NCBI RefSeq assembly: GCF_016901695.1
Contig: NZ_JACJKS010000008.1
Span: 62,001 to 126,000, forward strand
From: Mordavella massiliensis
Lineage (GTDB): Bacteria; Bacillota; Clostridia; Lachnospirales; Lachnospiraceae
DNA: 64,000 nucleotides
Direction: 5' to 3'
Shown here: positions 26,515-36,108 of the stretch, in pieces
Position numbering within the stretch: the stretch's first letter is position 1
Layout of the letters: the number at the start of each line of letters is the position of its first letter
Translations under genes and position numbers: made by a program
Notes under the pieces: generated by a model
What the model saw: only the letters and a program-made list of their open reading frames with translations
Told to the model about the DNA's origin: nothing
Database searches by the model: none

Positions 26515-29500
26515 CTATTCCACGCTCTTTAAGGACTCCACCATGTCAATCTTCTTGAGCTTAAAGTACATCACCCAGTTGACGAACATGGAGAAACCAA
26601 GGGTAAAGAGGAAGCTGTACAGGTAGCTTGTCAGATGGATCACCCTGCCGAACATGACGTCGTCCACCTCCACGGTCACGATGACAAACTGCAAAAGCAC
26701 CCACCCGAGCGCCATGCCGGCCAGAGCCCCGATCAGCGTCAGGAGCACATTCTCCCGGTAGACGTAGGCCGCCACCTCCGTATCATAGAAGCCGAGCACT
26801 TTGATGGTGGCCAGCTCCCGCTTCCGCTCCGTGATGTTGATGGTGTTCAGGTTGTAGAGCACGATGAAGGCCAGCATGCCTGCGGAGATGATCAGCACCA
26901 CGATGACGAGGTTCAGACTCCGCAGCATGTCGTCCAGCTGGTCTTCGATGCTGGACGTGTAGGTCACGTTCAGCACGTTGTCGTTCTCCAGCAGCTGTCC
27001 GCCCACGGACTCGGTCCTGTCCTCCCTGCCCTCCTCCACGCGGAAGAGCACACCGTTCCAGGAAGCCTGCTTCCCAAACAGTTCATCGTAATAGTCCGGC
27101 GCAAGGTAGAGGTAATGTCCCATGTAGTTCTCGCAGATCGCGCCAATGGTCACTTCCTTCTCACCGAGCTCATCGTCCTCGAAGGTCACCGTATCCCCCA
27201 CGCTCACGCCCAGCACGTCCGCCGCCTTCTCCGTGAGGATCGCCCGGTCCTCCTCCAGGGAGTATGTCTCCGGCTCCGTCCTGCTGTGGAAATCCAGGAA
27301 TTTATCCACGCTGTCCAGGTCAGCCGGCACGGTCAGGTAGACTTCCAGCTCCTCATTTCCTGCCGTCACTTCCAGGTTCTGCATCCGCACCAGCAGTTCA
27401 TCGGCCACGGCCGGCTCGTCCGCCACGTCCTTAGCGATCTCCTCCTTGTCCTCCCCGGACAGGCCTGCGTCAAAATAGACGGCGGCGTCGTAGGTCTGGA
27501 TGCCGTCATACTGCAGCTCCGGGATGACGAAGATGCAGTCCTTGAGGCCGAAGCCAACGACCATCAGGGCCATGCAGCCGCCGATGCCGAACACAGTCAT
27601 GAAGAACCGCTTCTTGTACCGCACCAGGTTGCGGATGGAGGATTTCCAGGAGAAGTTCAGGTGGTTCCAGATGAACTTCACACGCTCCAGCAGGATCCGC
27701 TGCCCCTGCTTCGGCGCCGGCGGGCGCATCAGTTGCGCCGGGACGGCGGCCAGCTCATGGTAGCAGGAGAACAGGGTCGCAGCCAGGATGCACAGCACCG
27801 CGATCAGGGTGGCCTGCACCGCGTAGCTCATGTGGTAGGGCACGATGATATCCGGGATGTGCTGGTACATGATCTTATAGGCATATATGATGATCCAGGG
27901 GAATACCTTCTCCCCAAAGAGCACGCCCACCACGCTGCCGCCGAAGGTGGCCGACAGGGCGTAGGCTATGTATTTTCCCGCGATGGCCGGCTTGCTGTAG
28001 CCGAGGGCCTTCAGTGTGCCGATCTGGATCCGCTGCTCCTCCACCATCCGCGTCATGGCTGTGAGGCTGATGAGGGCCGCCACCAGGAAGAACACCGCCG
28101 GGAACACCTGCCCGATGGCCCGCATCCGGTCCGCGTTGTCCCCGTATCCGTCATACTCCGGCATGGCCGCGCTCCGGTCCTGGATGTACCACTTCGGGTG
28201 TTCGATCTTGTCGATCTCAGCCTGGGCCTCTGCGATCTCGGCCCTTGCATCCTCCAGCTGCCGTTCTCCGTCGTCGATCTGCGCCTGGGCATCTTCGATC
28301 TCCTGCGCCGCGTCTGCGGCGCCCTGCTCGTAGTCAGACCAGCCGGAGGCCAGTTCCTGTTCGCCGGCGGCAAGCTCCGCCTTCCCGCTGGCAAGCTGGC
28401 TCTCCTGCCCCGCGATCATGGCCCACGCCGCATCGACCTGGGCCTGCCCGGCCGTGATCTGCTGCTTCGTTGCCGCCAGCGTCTGCCGGCCGGCCTCGAT
28501 CTGGGCTTTGCCGTCCGCGATCTGCTGCCCGGCGTCTGCAAGGGCCTGCTCCCCTGCCAGCAGCTCCTGCTCCTTTGCCAGCAGCGTCTGCTCCTCTGCC
28601 AGCAGCTCCTGCTCGCCCGCATCGATCTTGGCCAGGTCGGCGTTCAGTTTCCCGATCTGGGCCTGCAGGGCGTCAGCATCTTCGATCCCCGCCCCCTGAA
28701 GTCCGGCCCAGACAGCTTCCTTCGTCTGTTCCAGCCCTGCCTTTTCAGCCGCAAGGCCGTCCGCCTGTCCCTGCCAGGCCTCCAGGAACTCCGCCTGCTC
28801 CGGGGTCAGTTCCTCCGGCGGCAGATTTGAAAGCTCGTCAAATTTCGCAGTGCCCTCCTCCAGCGCCTGTCTGATCTCCGCCAGGCGGGTCTCTATGCCC
28901 GCCAGTGTATCGGAGGCCTCTGTAAGAGGCGCAAGCCCTGTCTGGACTAACTCCCGGTTGGCGGCGATCTCGTCCTTTTTGGCCTGGATCGTCTCTTTGC
29001 CGGCAGCGATCTCTTCCTTCCCCTGCTCGATCAGCGGCATCTGCTGGGCATACTGGTCCTGGTATGCCGCCTCTGCGCTCTCCAGCCTGGCCGCCTGCTG
29101 CTCCAGCTGGGCCAGGCCGCTCTCATACTGGGCTCTTCCGCTGTCCAGGGCGGCCTGCTGGGCTGCAAGCTCCTCCTTGCCGGCGGCAAGCTGGGCCTCC
29201 CCGTCCGCGATCTGCTGCCGGGCGGCGGCAAGCTGGGCCTCCCCGTCCTCCAGTTTCTTTCTGGCGTCAGCCAGTTCCCGGGCCATCTGCTCCTTCCCGT
29301 CCGCCAGCTCCTGCTTTGCGTCCTCCAGCGTCCGGCTCTCCTCGTCCACGGTAGCCTGGGCGTCGTCAAGCTCCTCCTGGGCCTCGCCTACGATCTCGTC
29401 CCGCCTGGCCTCACACCGCTCGTCCTCGATCGCCTCCAGCGCGTCCACCGCCGCGTCTGTGAGATCCGTATAGCCGTCTGTAAACGCGGTCTCTTCCGCC

Positions 29501-30159
29501 GCGCCGTCCACCCGCACGTAGATCTCCGAGTAGACATCCATGCAAAAAGAAGACCGGTCCACAGCCAGGAACCCGCTGATCTCCCCGTTCCCGATGGTGC
29601 TGCTCCCTCTTCCAAAAGAGATATAGAGCGGGCTGTTCCCCACGCCCACGATCTCAAACCGGTCCGTCCTCAGGCTGTCGGAAAGGGCGTCCTCATTGCC
29701 GGAGGACAGGGTGATCGCATCCCCCACGCCGTAGCCGGTCAGGAGCGCGAATTCCTCGTCAATGAGGCATTCCCCCTCCCCTTCGGGCAGGCGTCCCTCG
29801 CTCACCTGGACGTCGTTAAACGCATCCTGCATGGCCATCACATGGACCACCTGCTCCGTCTCGTCCGTCTCGCAGAGCGCATCCATACTGTAGCTGCCTT
29901 CCGCCAGCTCAATGCCGTCCACGTCCTCTATGACCTCCACGTCCTCATCCGTCAGGCCCAGCGTGCTCGTGACCTTCACATCCATGAGATGCTCCTTGTC
30001 GAAGTAGGCATCCCCGGAGATACGCATGGAAGGCTCCGAGGCCCGGATGCCGGAATAAAACGCGACTCCGAGGGCCACGATGAGAAAGATGGAGATAAAC
30101 CGCCCCCGCGACTTCCTGATCTCCACAAAGAAGTCCCTGCGCAACATGTGTTTCTTCAT
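26515..30159 (-). CDS. FtsX/MacB-type ABC transporter permease with giant coiled-coil domain
   Basis: A 1214-residue permease. It has an N-terminal membrane helix after KSRGRFISIFLIVALGVAFYS, an extracellular domain (about 45-240), then about 400 residues of Ala/Gln/Glu-rich coiled coil (about 240-655) with repeats such as DGEAQLAAA and AGKEELAA. Four FtsX helices follow (about 680-830), a second extracellular domain, and the last three helices. MacB-like systems use ATP to move the periplasmic or wall-side domain rather than to pump small solutes. The coiled coil would project a long stalk from the membrane. It is paired with the ATPase gene 7 bp upstream. The cargo is unknown. Confidence 0.85.
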   Translation of the reverse strand: MKKHMLRRDFFVEIRKSRGRFISIFLIVALGVAFYSGIRASEPSMRISGDAYFDKEHLMDVKVTSTLGLTDEDVEVIEDVDGIELAEGSYSMDALCETDETEQVVHVMAMQDAFNDVQVSEGRLPEGEGECLIDEEFALLTGYGVGDAITLSSGNEDALSDSLRTDRFEIVGVGNSPLYISFGRGSSTIGNGEISGFLAVDRSSFCMDVYSEIYVRVDGAAEETAFTDGYTDLTDAAVDALEAIEDERCEARRDEIVGEAQEELDDAQATVDEESRTLEDAKQELADGKEQMARELADARKKLEDGEAQLAAARQQIADGEAQLAAGKEELAAQQAALDSGRAQYESGLAQLEQQAARLESAEAAYQDQYAQQMPLIEQGKEEIAAGKETIQAKKDEIAANRELVQTGLAPLTEASDTLAGIETRLAEIRQALEEGTAKFDELSNLPPEELTPEQAEFLEAWQGQADGLAAEKAGLEQTKEAVWAGLQGAGIEDADALQAQIGKLNADLAKIDAGEQELLAEEQTLLAKEQELLAGEQALADAGQQIADGKAQIEAGRQTLAATKQQITAGQAQVDAAWAMIAGQESQLASGKAELAAGEQELASGWSDYEQGAADAAQEIEDAQAQIDDGERQLEDARAEIAEAQAEIDKIEHPKWYIQDRSAAMPEYDGYGDNADRMRAIGQVFPAVFFLVAALISLTAMTRMVEEQRIQIGTLKALGYSKPAIAGKYIAYALSATFGGSVVGVLFGEKVFPWIIIYAYKIMYQHIPDIIVPYHMSYAVQATLIAVLCILAATLFSCYHELAAVPAQLMRPPAPKQGQRILLERVKFIWNHLNFSWKSSIRNLVRYKKRFFMTVFGIGGCMALMVVGFGLKDCIFVIPELQYDGIQTYDAAVYFDAGLSGEDKEEIAKDVADEPAVADELLVRMQNLEVTAGNEELEVYLTVPADLDSVDKFLDFHSRTEPETYSLEEDRAILTEKAADVLGVSVGDTVTFEDDELGEKEVTIGAICENYMGHYLYLAPDYYDELFGKQASWNGVLFRVEEGREDRTESVGGQLLENDNVLNVTYTSSIEDQLDDMLRSLNLVIVVLIISAGMLAFIVLYNLNTINITERKRELATIKVLGFYDTEVAAYVYRENVLLTLIGALAGMALGWVLLQFVIVTVEVDDVMFGRVIHLTSYLYSFLFTLGFSMFVNWVMYFKLKKIDMVESLKSVE

Positions 30160-30166
30160 ACAACCC

Positions 30167-30871
30167 CTACCATTCTATCGTTTCCACCGGCACGGGCTTC
30201 GGATTGATCTCGATCTTCTCCGCCCGGCCGTTCTTGATCCGGATGATCCGGTCCGCCATCGGTGCGATGGCTGAATTGTGCGTGATCAGGATCACCGTCA
30301 TCCCCCTCTGACGGCAGGTGTCCTGCAGCAGTTTCAGGATCGCCTTTCCTGTATTGTAGTCCAGCGCGCCTGTCGGCTCGTCGCACAAGAGGAGCTTGGG
30401 ATTCTTTGCCAGCGCCCTGGCGATGGAGACCCGCTGCTGCTCCCCGCCCGAGAGCTGCGCCGGGAAGTTGTCCAGTCTCTCCCCCAGCCCCACGTGCTCC
30501 ATGACCTCGCGGGCATCCAGCGGGTCCTTACAGATCTGGAGCGCCAGCTCCACGTTCTCCAGGGCGGTCAGGTTCGGGATCAGGTTGTAGAACTGGAACA
30601 CGAAGCCAATGTCGTCCCGCCGGTAGGCGGTCAGTTCTTTCCCCCTGTACTTCGTGATGTCCTGCCCGTCGATCCAGACCTCGCCGTCCGTGGCGGTGTC
30701 CATCCCTCCCAGGATGTTGAGCACCGTCGTCTTGCCGGCGCCGCTGGGACCCACGACCACGGCGAACTCGCCCTTCTTTATTTCGAACGATATGCCGTTG
30801 GCCGCAGCGATATCGACTTCACCCATGTGATAGATCTTTTTTACATCCCTAAGGGACACAAATTCCGCCAT
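30167..30871 (-). CDS. ABC transporter ATP-binding protein (MacB/LolD type)
   Basis: A 234-residue ATPase: Walker [11 protein letters not shown]-loop [14 protein letters not shown], signature LSGGEQQR, Walker [13 protein letters not shown] and the H-loop ITHN. The YNLIP segment is typical of the MacB/LolD group that partners FtsX-like permeases. The start at 30871 has AGGAGG 8 nt upstream; the open frame 17 codons longer is unlikely. It sits directly before the coiled-coil permease. Confidence 0.92.
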   Translation of the reverse strand: MAEFVSLRDVKKIYHMGEVDIAAANGISFEIKKGEFAVVVGPSGAGKTTVLNILGGMDTATDGEVWIDGQDITKYRGKELTAYRRDDIGFVFQFYNLIPNLTALENVELALQICKDPLDAREVMEHVGLGERLDNFPAQLSGGEQQRVSIARALAKNPKLLLCDEPTGALDYNTGKAILKLLQDTCRQRGMTVILITHNSAIAPMADRIIRIKNGRAEKIEINPKPVPVETIEW

Positions 30872-30920
30872 ATACGCACCCTCCTGATACGAACCGACAA
30901 GCTCTTGCCTATATAGTGTC

Positions 30921-30926
30921 ATTATA
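30921..30926 (-). promoter_or_regulatory. -10 box of the ABC exporter operon
   Basis: A consensus TATAAT on the minus strand lies about 50 bp upstream of the ATPase start. The -35 region (AGTACA at 17 bp) is weak, so an activator may be needed. The rest of the 30872-31155 gap shows only the inverted repeat at 31078-31117. Confidence 0.45.
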
Positions 30927-31077
30927 ACACCTGGAGGGGGGATTGTACTATCTGAAAAGGGAAGTTTATAAGAATTTTATCTTCTCAGGGCAGATCATGG
31001 AAGGTCCTGTGCTGTCTGCCCCCTTTCCCTATCCTGATTATAGCATCAGCGCAGCCAAATGGAAGTGGTCCGCCCGT

Positions 31078-31117
31078 TTTTAATTTAGTCGTTTTTCTTA
31101 ATTTGATTAAATTAAAA
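31078..31117. repeat. AT-rich inverted repeat
   Basis: Exact 10-bp arms TTTTAATTTA and TAAATTAAAA are separated by 20 bp, in the gap between the ABC exporter and the SNF transporter genes. It could be a protein-binding site. As a terminator it is weak because the stem has no G or C. Confidence 0.4.
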
Positions 31118-31155
31118 GAGCAGAAAAATCCTGGGGACGGAAGGGGGGAACGGCC

Positions 31156-32499
31156 TTAGCCGATCCCCCCGTTGACCGCCCCCAGGATGAACACGGCAAG
31201 GGTCAGGATGCAGAATATGTATTTGTAGAGCGGGTAGAACCATCTCCCGATGGGCCGCTTCCGCCCTGTGGACACGGCGTCCTCCACGGCCTTTCTCCCC
31301 CACACCCAGGCAAACATGATGCCGGCAAGTCCGGCTCCCAGGGGACAGATATAGATGGAGACAAAGTCCATCCACTGGGACACGATCCCCTGGATGCAGA
31401 CGGACACCGCCGCGCCGATCACGGCGATGACAGCCACCGCCCCGGACCGGCTGAACTTTAGATTGTCCTGCAGGGTCGCCACCGGCGCCTCGTAGAGGTT
31501 GACCAGGGAGGTCAGGCCGGCAAAGAGGGCGGCCAGGAAAAAGATGAACATGACGATCTGCCCGCCCGGCATCCCGGAGAACAGGTAGGGCAGGGAGATG
31601 AACATAAGTCCCGGCCCGCTCTCGGAGAGCACCGCCCCGGTGGTGGCCATGGCGGGGATGATGACAAGCGCCGCCAGCATGGCCGCGCACGTGTCACAGA
31701 TGGCCACGGTGATCGCGGAGCTGACCGTATCCTCCTTGTCCGACAGGTAGGAGCCGTAGATGATCGTCCCGTTGCCGGCAAGAGAGAGGGAGAAAAAGGA
31801 CTGTCCCAGTGCAAAGGCGTAGAGCATCGGGTCTTTGAACGCCTCCGGCCGGATGGTGAACATCCACCTGTACCCGTCCGCAGCGCCCGGCTGCAGCGCC
31901 ACGTAGACCGCCAGACCGATGAACAGCGCGTAGAACACAGGGATCATGATCTTGTTCGCCCGCTCGATGCCGCTGCTGATCCCCATGGCCATGATGACGA
32001 ACGTGACCGCGAGAGCCACGAACAGCCAGAGGTTGTTGCCGAAGGCGGACGCCATGCTGCCGAAGGCCGCGGCGAATCCGTCCATGCTGTCAAACTGCAG
32101 CACAGACCCCGATACGCTCCCGATCACGTATTTCACGATCCAGCTCACTACCACCGAGTAGCCGATGGCCATGGCCAGCGCCCCCAACATGGGGATGCCG
32201 CCGATGAGCCGGCCCAGCCTGCGCTTTCCTTCGCCCCTGGAGGCGCAGGCTGTCCCGAAGGCCTCCACCGGACCGGAGCGGACGGCACGCCCGAAACTCA
32301 TCTCCCCCACCACGCCGGAAAAGCCCAGCAGCACGTCGAACACCAGGTACACAAGGAGGAAGGATCCCCCGTACGTCGCCATGCGGTAGGGGAAGAGCCA
32401 GATATTGCCCATCCCAACGGCGGAACCGACGCAGGCCAGGATAAAGCCCAGCCTGGAATTCCACCAGTCTCTTGTTGCAGCTCCGTTTTTCTCTGTCAT
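31156..32499 (-). CDS. Sodium-dependent SNF-family transporter
   Basis: A 447-residue transporter with about 11-12 membrane helices. The N-terminal RLGFILACVGSAVGMGN is the sodium-binding helix 1 of the neurotransmitter:sodium symporter family, followed by IWLFPYRMATYGG; FALGQSFFSLSLAGN is the helix 6 equivalent. Bacterial members take up amino acids such as tryptophan, tyrosine or leucine; the substrate here is not determined. Start at 32499 after GAGGAGAG. It appears to stand alone. Confidence 0.92.
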   Translation of the reverse strand: MTEKNGAATRDWWNSRLGFILACVGSAVGMGNIWLFPYRMATYGGSFLLVYLVFDVLLGFSGVVGEMSFGRAVRSGPVEAFGTACASRGEGKRRLGRLIGGIPMLGALAMAIGYSVVVSWIVKYVIGSVSGSVLQFDSMDGFAAAFGSMASAFGNNLWLFVALAVTFVIMAMGISSGIERANKIMIPVFYALFIGLAVYVALQPGAADGYRWMFTIRPEAFKDPMLYAFALGQSFFSLSLAGNGTIIYGSYLSDKEDTVSSAITVAICDTCAAMLAALVIIPAMATTGAVLSESGPGLMFISLPYLFSGMPGGQIVMFIFFLAALFAGLTSLVNLYEAPVATLQDNLKFSRSGAVAVIAVIGAAVSVCIQGIVSQWMDFVSIYICPLGAGLAGIMFAWVWGRKAVEDAVSTGRKRPIGRWFYPLYKYIFCILTLAVFILGAVNGGIG

Positions 32500-32543
32500 T
32501 TCTATCTCTCCTCAGTCTCTCATTTTCCCTAAGCAGACAATAA

Positions 32544-32581
32544 GGCGGCCGCGCCGTACAACTGGTACCGGCGCAGCCGCC
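32544..32581 (-). terminator. GC-rich hairpin after the zinc-ribbon gene
   Basis: Arms GGCGGC and GCCGCC with an inner GCGCCG/CGGCGC pair form a strong interrupted stem (32544-32581). On the minus strand it is followed by TTATTG, a poor T tract, 22 bp after the stop of the upstream gene. Confidence 0.5.
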
Positions 32582-32602
32582 TCCAACATTCGTCAGCATT
32601 TA

Positions 32603-33700
32603 CTATGTATAATACCGCAGATAGTCCTCGGATGCAATAGTTTCACTTGGCACAAGCTGAAGTTCCAGATCCTCGTCCTCATTGGCAAATACGGCCCCCT
32701 CCGGAAGCACCGCGTTCCGGTAGGTCCTCTCCGGCTCCGACGAGTCGGAGATCCAGGGATACAGATACCCGATCTCGCTGCCGCTCTCATCGTAGACCGT
32801 CACATCCGGGGCCCCGTAACCGGAGACCACGATGATGTCATACACGCCGGCCGGAAAATCCTCCCCGGCTGTCAGGGTCTGGCCGCCTGCCACGTCCACC
32901 GTCTCCGTCAGCGGGTTGGGCTGCCCTTCCATGCTGCCTGTCTGGGCGTTCTGCGCGGAGAGGGTGAGGTAGCCGTCGCCCAGGAACGACACGGAAGCGC
33001 CTGCATACAGGCGGATGTCCTCCACCTTCTTTGTGTCCTCATCCAGGGATTCGTACAGGTAAACCCCGTTCTCATAGTCGTCTACGGACAGGGACATATA
33101 GCTGCCATCTGTCGTCTCCACCGTGTAGGTGCCCTCGGGGATGTGCGTGCCCACGATGTAATCCCCCTGGCCGAACTGGTGGGAGTAGCTCTCCCCCTCC
33201 GCCGGGATCTCCCTGGTCACATAGGCGTAGGGATCATACTCGTAGTCATCGTATATCTCCTCTCCGTAGCTGTCCTCATACGCCTCATAAGCGTACTCCT
33301 CCCGGTCTGAGAAGATCCCGGCCAGAGCCGGCACAATGGAGACGGCCGCCGTCGCGATCACAACGATCACCACCACTTTGACGAGACGGCTGCTCCTCGC
33401 CCGCTTCTCCCCCTCCACATAGGTGTTGTATGTCCGCTCCTTTTTCCGCGGCTTTCTGGACGCCGGCCAGGACTGCGCGTACTGGCGCCCGGACTGCTCC
33501 GGCATGCGCTGCGCTTTCCGGGGCGCGGCCTCGCTGAAAGATTCGGAGCTGTGCACATGGGTGAGCGGCTGCCCGTCGCAACTGCTCTGGTTGATCCGGT
33601 AGTGTTTCTCTGATTTACTGTTGTCAAGTCCGCATTCTGTACAGATGTTATGGCTGTCCAGCTTCCCGTCGCACAGACTGCACCGTTCCCTGAAAAACAT
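32603..33700 (-). CDS. Zinc-ribbon membrane protein with extracellular beta repeats, unknown function
   Basis: A 365-residue protein. A four-cysteine zinc ribbon opens it (CSLCDGKLDSHNICTECG). A disordered, basic segment follows (about 30-105), then one membrane helix (VVVIVVIATAAVSIVPALAG). The rest appears extracellular and holds two to three similar beta units with the pattern G-D-x-x-x-G-x-x-I/F-P-x-G-x-Y (for example DYIVGTHIPEGTYTV and DFPAGVYDIIV). A stretch rich in E, D and Y follows the helix. I do not recognise a named family; it may sense or bind something at the surface. Confidence 0.7.
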   Translation of the reverse strand: MFFRERCSLCDGKLDSHNICTECGLDNSKSEKHYRINQSSCDGQPLTHVHSSESFSEAAPRKAQRMPEQSGRQYAQSWPASRKPRKKERTYNTYVEGEKRARSSRLVKVVVIVVIATAAVSIVPALAGIFSDREEYAYEAYEDSYGEEIYDDYEYDPYAYVTREIPAEGESYSHQFGQGDYIVGTHIPEGTYTVETTDGSYMSLSVDDYENGVYLYESLDEDTKKVEDIRLYAGASVSFLGDGYLTLSAQNAQTGSMEGQPNPLTETVDVAGGQTLTAGEDFPAGVYDIIVVSGYGAPDVTVYDESGSEIGYLYPWISDSSEPERTYRNAVLPEGAVFANEDEDLELQLVPSETIASEDYLRYYT

Positions 33701-33770
33701 AGTCCCGCCCTCCCTGTCTGCTCACTTTTCTAAAAGTATAGCATACTGCGGGCTGTTTTGCATCACTGCG

Positions 33771-34007
33771 CTAAAACTTTCCTCCTGCCCCGGTCCGTCC
33801 GACCAGTTCATCCAGGCTGATCCCGAATATATCCGCCAGACTGCAGAGGATAAACAGATCCGGCACCCGCTTGTTATTTTCATATGAAGAAAGGGATGTC
33901 CTGTCCACCCCTACCTTGTCCGCAAGCTGTCTCTGCGTCATATTCTTTTCCAGCCGCAGCGCCCGGATCCTTGGCCCGACGCCGCCGTACTCTCCCGCCC
34001 TCATCAT
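33771..34007 (-). CDS. Small Xre-family helix-turn-helix regulator
   Basis: A 78-residue protein that is essentially one HTH_3 domain: IRALRLEKNMTQRQLADKVG, then RTSLSSYENNKRVPD and FGISLDELV. Its first codons overlap the stop of the upstream Xre gene by 4 bp, so the two are co-translated. Its target is unknown. Confidence 0.8.
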   Translation of the reverse strand: MMRAGEYGGVGPRIRALRLEKNMTQRQLADKVGVDRTSLSSYENNKRVPDLFILCSLADIFGISLDELVGRTGAGGKF

Positions 34008-34342
34008 GACTGCATGTTCTCCTCCAGGTTATCCTTCATGTCGCGCACCATCCGCCGGATGATCTTGAGGGTGGCCGGATCCATGTCCTTGAGTTCCTCC
34101 GACACCTCCGTTACATAGATGCTCTCCGTCCCCTCCAGGCTGTCGCACAGGAGACGGTCCGTCGTCGTGTGCAGGGCGTTGGCCGCCTTCACGACAAACT
34201 CCAGACTGGCTTTCGTCATCCCGTTCTCCACGTGGCTGATATGCGGGATCGAATACTCGATCTCATAGGACAGTTCCTGCTGGGACATCTTTCTCTTCTT
34301 CCGCATTTCCTTAAGCCTTTTTCCTAGCATCTTGTAATCCAT
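34004..34342 (-). CDS. Xre-family regulator with C-terminal extension
   Basis: A 112-residue protein with an N-terminal HTH_3 domain (KEMRKKRKMSQQELSYEIEY, ISHVENGMTKASLEF) and an acidic C-terminal helix pair (about 70-112, SEELKDMDPATLKIIRRMV) likely used for dimerisation. Three ATGs in a row stand at the start. I choose the third (34342) because GGAGG then lies 7 nt upstream. It overlaps the next, smaller Xre gene by 4 bp. Confidence 0.82.
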   Translation of the reverse strand: MDYKMLGKRLKEMRKKRKMSQQELSYEIEYSIPHISHVENGMTKASLEFVVKAANALHTTTDRLLCDSLEGTESIYVTEVSEELKDMDPATLKIIRRMVRDMKDNLEENMQS

Positions 34343-34435
34343 CATCATACCTCCGGCGCTCGTACATCCATTTTATGCGAAAGCCTTTTCTTTTAACATG
34401 CACCGTAAGGATATGTCTATGTATTCAGTTTAAAT

Positions 34436-36031
34436 TTATTCAAAAAAATGTGCCTGCATCTGTTCCCCGCAGATCCGGTCCATCTGGCCGGCCACGTCCG
34501 CGCCCTCGTACTCGCCGGAGAGGACCACGATGCTGTCCCCCGGAAGGAGCCTTGTGGTCCCCCTTGGAAGCAGCTCCCTCTCCCCCCGCTTCACGGACAC
34601 GAGGAGGCAGTTCTTCGGCCACTCGACCTCACTCACGAGATGGTCCGCCGCCGCAGAGCCCTGCATGACGGGAAATTCCTGCAGGATCTTTTCCCCTGCG
34701 CCCCGGGGCACATGCTCCCCCCGCCTTTTCAGCAGGTTGCCGAGGAGGCTCTCATAGATCGGCTCCGAGTGCAGCAGCGTCGCCACAATGTAGGCGCAGA
34801 TGGACACCACGCCCAGGGAGAAGAGCTGGCTCACCGTGCCGGTCATCTCAAAGATCAGGATGATCCCGGTGAGGGGCGCCCGCACGATCGCCGTGAAGTA
34901 GCCGGCCATGGCCAGGAGCACAAAGTTGTTCAGATACAGCATGTCAAGACCGAACAGGACATGGCCTGTCCAGGTAAAGATACCGCCGATAAAGGCTCCT
35001 ATGATAAGGAGCGGGAAAAAGATGCCTCCCGGCGCGCCGGAGCCAAAGCTCACTGCCGAAAACAGGAACCGGCCGGCAAGGAGGAAGGCCATGGTCCCGA
35101 CCGCCATCCCGCCCGCCGTCAGATCCTCCACGAGACTGTGGCCGGCGCCAAGAAGTTCCGGCGCCGCAAGTCCCAGGACGCCGGCTGCCAGGAAGGGGAT
35201 GAGAAGCTTTCCCATCGTCCCGGCCCGGGGGATCTTGCTGTACAGCGCCTGCACCTTCAGGGTAAACCAGTTGTAGAACACGCCGAGCAGTCCAAGCACC
35301 ACTCCCAGCGCCACGAGGAATCCATAGTACTCCGGCGGCAGCGCCTCCGTCAGCGTGAACCGGAAGACAGAGTCCGTCCCCAGCACGGCCGTACAGAGAA
35401 AGTCCGCCGTCAGGGCCGAGGACATGGCGCACAGCAGCACGGCGGCGGAAAAATTCCTGTGCACCTCCTCCATGGCGAACATGACGCCGGCCAGCGGCGC
35501 GTGAAAGGCCGCCGCAAGCCCGGCGCTGGCCCCGCAGGTGAGCAGGTACCTCTCCTCCGTCCTGCCTCTGTCCAGATAGCGGGAAACTCCCTTCCCCGCC
35601 ATGGCTCCAAGCTGGATGGACGGGCCCTCCCGCCCGAGGGCCAGACCGCCCAGGATGCACAGGAAGCCGCCGGCAAACTTGGCGGCCAGCACCCTCCACC
35701 AGGTCTGCCTGATCCGGCCCACCATCTCCCCCTCGAGCTGGGGGATGCCGCTGCCGGATATAAGAGGCTCCCAGTCCACCAGCTTCGCCACCAGAAAGGC
35801 AAGGAGGATCAGAATGCCGAACCAGCCGGCGATCCACAGCGGTTTCCCCGCTATGAGATCCAGGATGGCGTTCAGCCACCGCCCGGCATTTTCAAGGAGC
35901 AGCCGGTACAGGAGCACGACAAACCCGGCCAGGCCGCCCACTATGATGCCCTCCCCGATCAGGGTGACCTGAAATCTCTCCGCGCGCCGGAGGGTCTCAG
36001 CTATGTCTTTTTTCTTTTCATTTTCGTTCAT
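34436..36031 (-). CDS. ClC-family chloride channel/antiporter with RCK_C domain
   Basis: A 531-residue membrane protein. The three anion-site motifs are present: GSGIP, GREGP with the gating glutamate, and GAPGGIFFP. The internal proton glutamate equivalent is also present in FAMEEVHRNF, so exchange of chloride (or another anion) for protons is predicted. About 70 C-terminal residues form a TrkA_C/RCK_C-type ligand domain (LLVSVKRGERELLPRGTTRL). Start at 36031 has CGGAGG upstream. Confidence 0.92.
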   Translation of the reverse strand: MNENEKKKDIAETLRRAERFQVTLIGEGIIVGGLAGFVVLLYRLLLENAGRWLNAILDLIAGKPLWIAGWFGILILLAFLVAKLVDWEPLISGSGIPQLEGEMVGRIRQTWWRVLAAKFAGGFLCILGGLALGREGPSIQLGAMAGKGVSRYLDRGRTEERYLLTCGASAGLAAAFHAPLAGVMFAMEEVHRNFSAAVLLCAMSSALTADFLCTAVLGTDSVFRFTLTEALPPEYYGFLVALGVVLGLLGVFYNWFTLKVQALYSKIPRAGTMGKLLIPFLAAGVLGLAAPELLGAGHSLVEDLTAGGMAVGTMAFLLAGRFLFSAVSFGSGAPGGIFFPLLIIGAFIGGIFTWTGHVLFGLDMLYLNNFVLLAMAGYFTAIVRAPLTGIILIFEMTGTVSQLFSLGVVSICAYIVATLLHSEPIYESLLGNLLKRRGEHVPRGAGEKILQEFPVMQGSAAADHLVSEVEWPKNCLLVSVKRGERELLPRGTTRLLPGDSIVVLSGEYEGADVAGQMDRICGEQMQAHFFE

Positions 36032-36108
36032 TGTCTCATTCCTCCGGAGACAATTCTATCATATCGGGAACGGTTTTGCACATGCTTTGCGCGCTGTGTC
36101 CGCCGCGC

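Noticed and set aside
28200-29470. Low-complexity coiled-coil DNA read as a tandem repeat or assembly artefact
   Set aside because: The repeats are degenerate at DNA level, the frame is uninterrupted, and similar long coiled coils are known in FtsX-type permeases.
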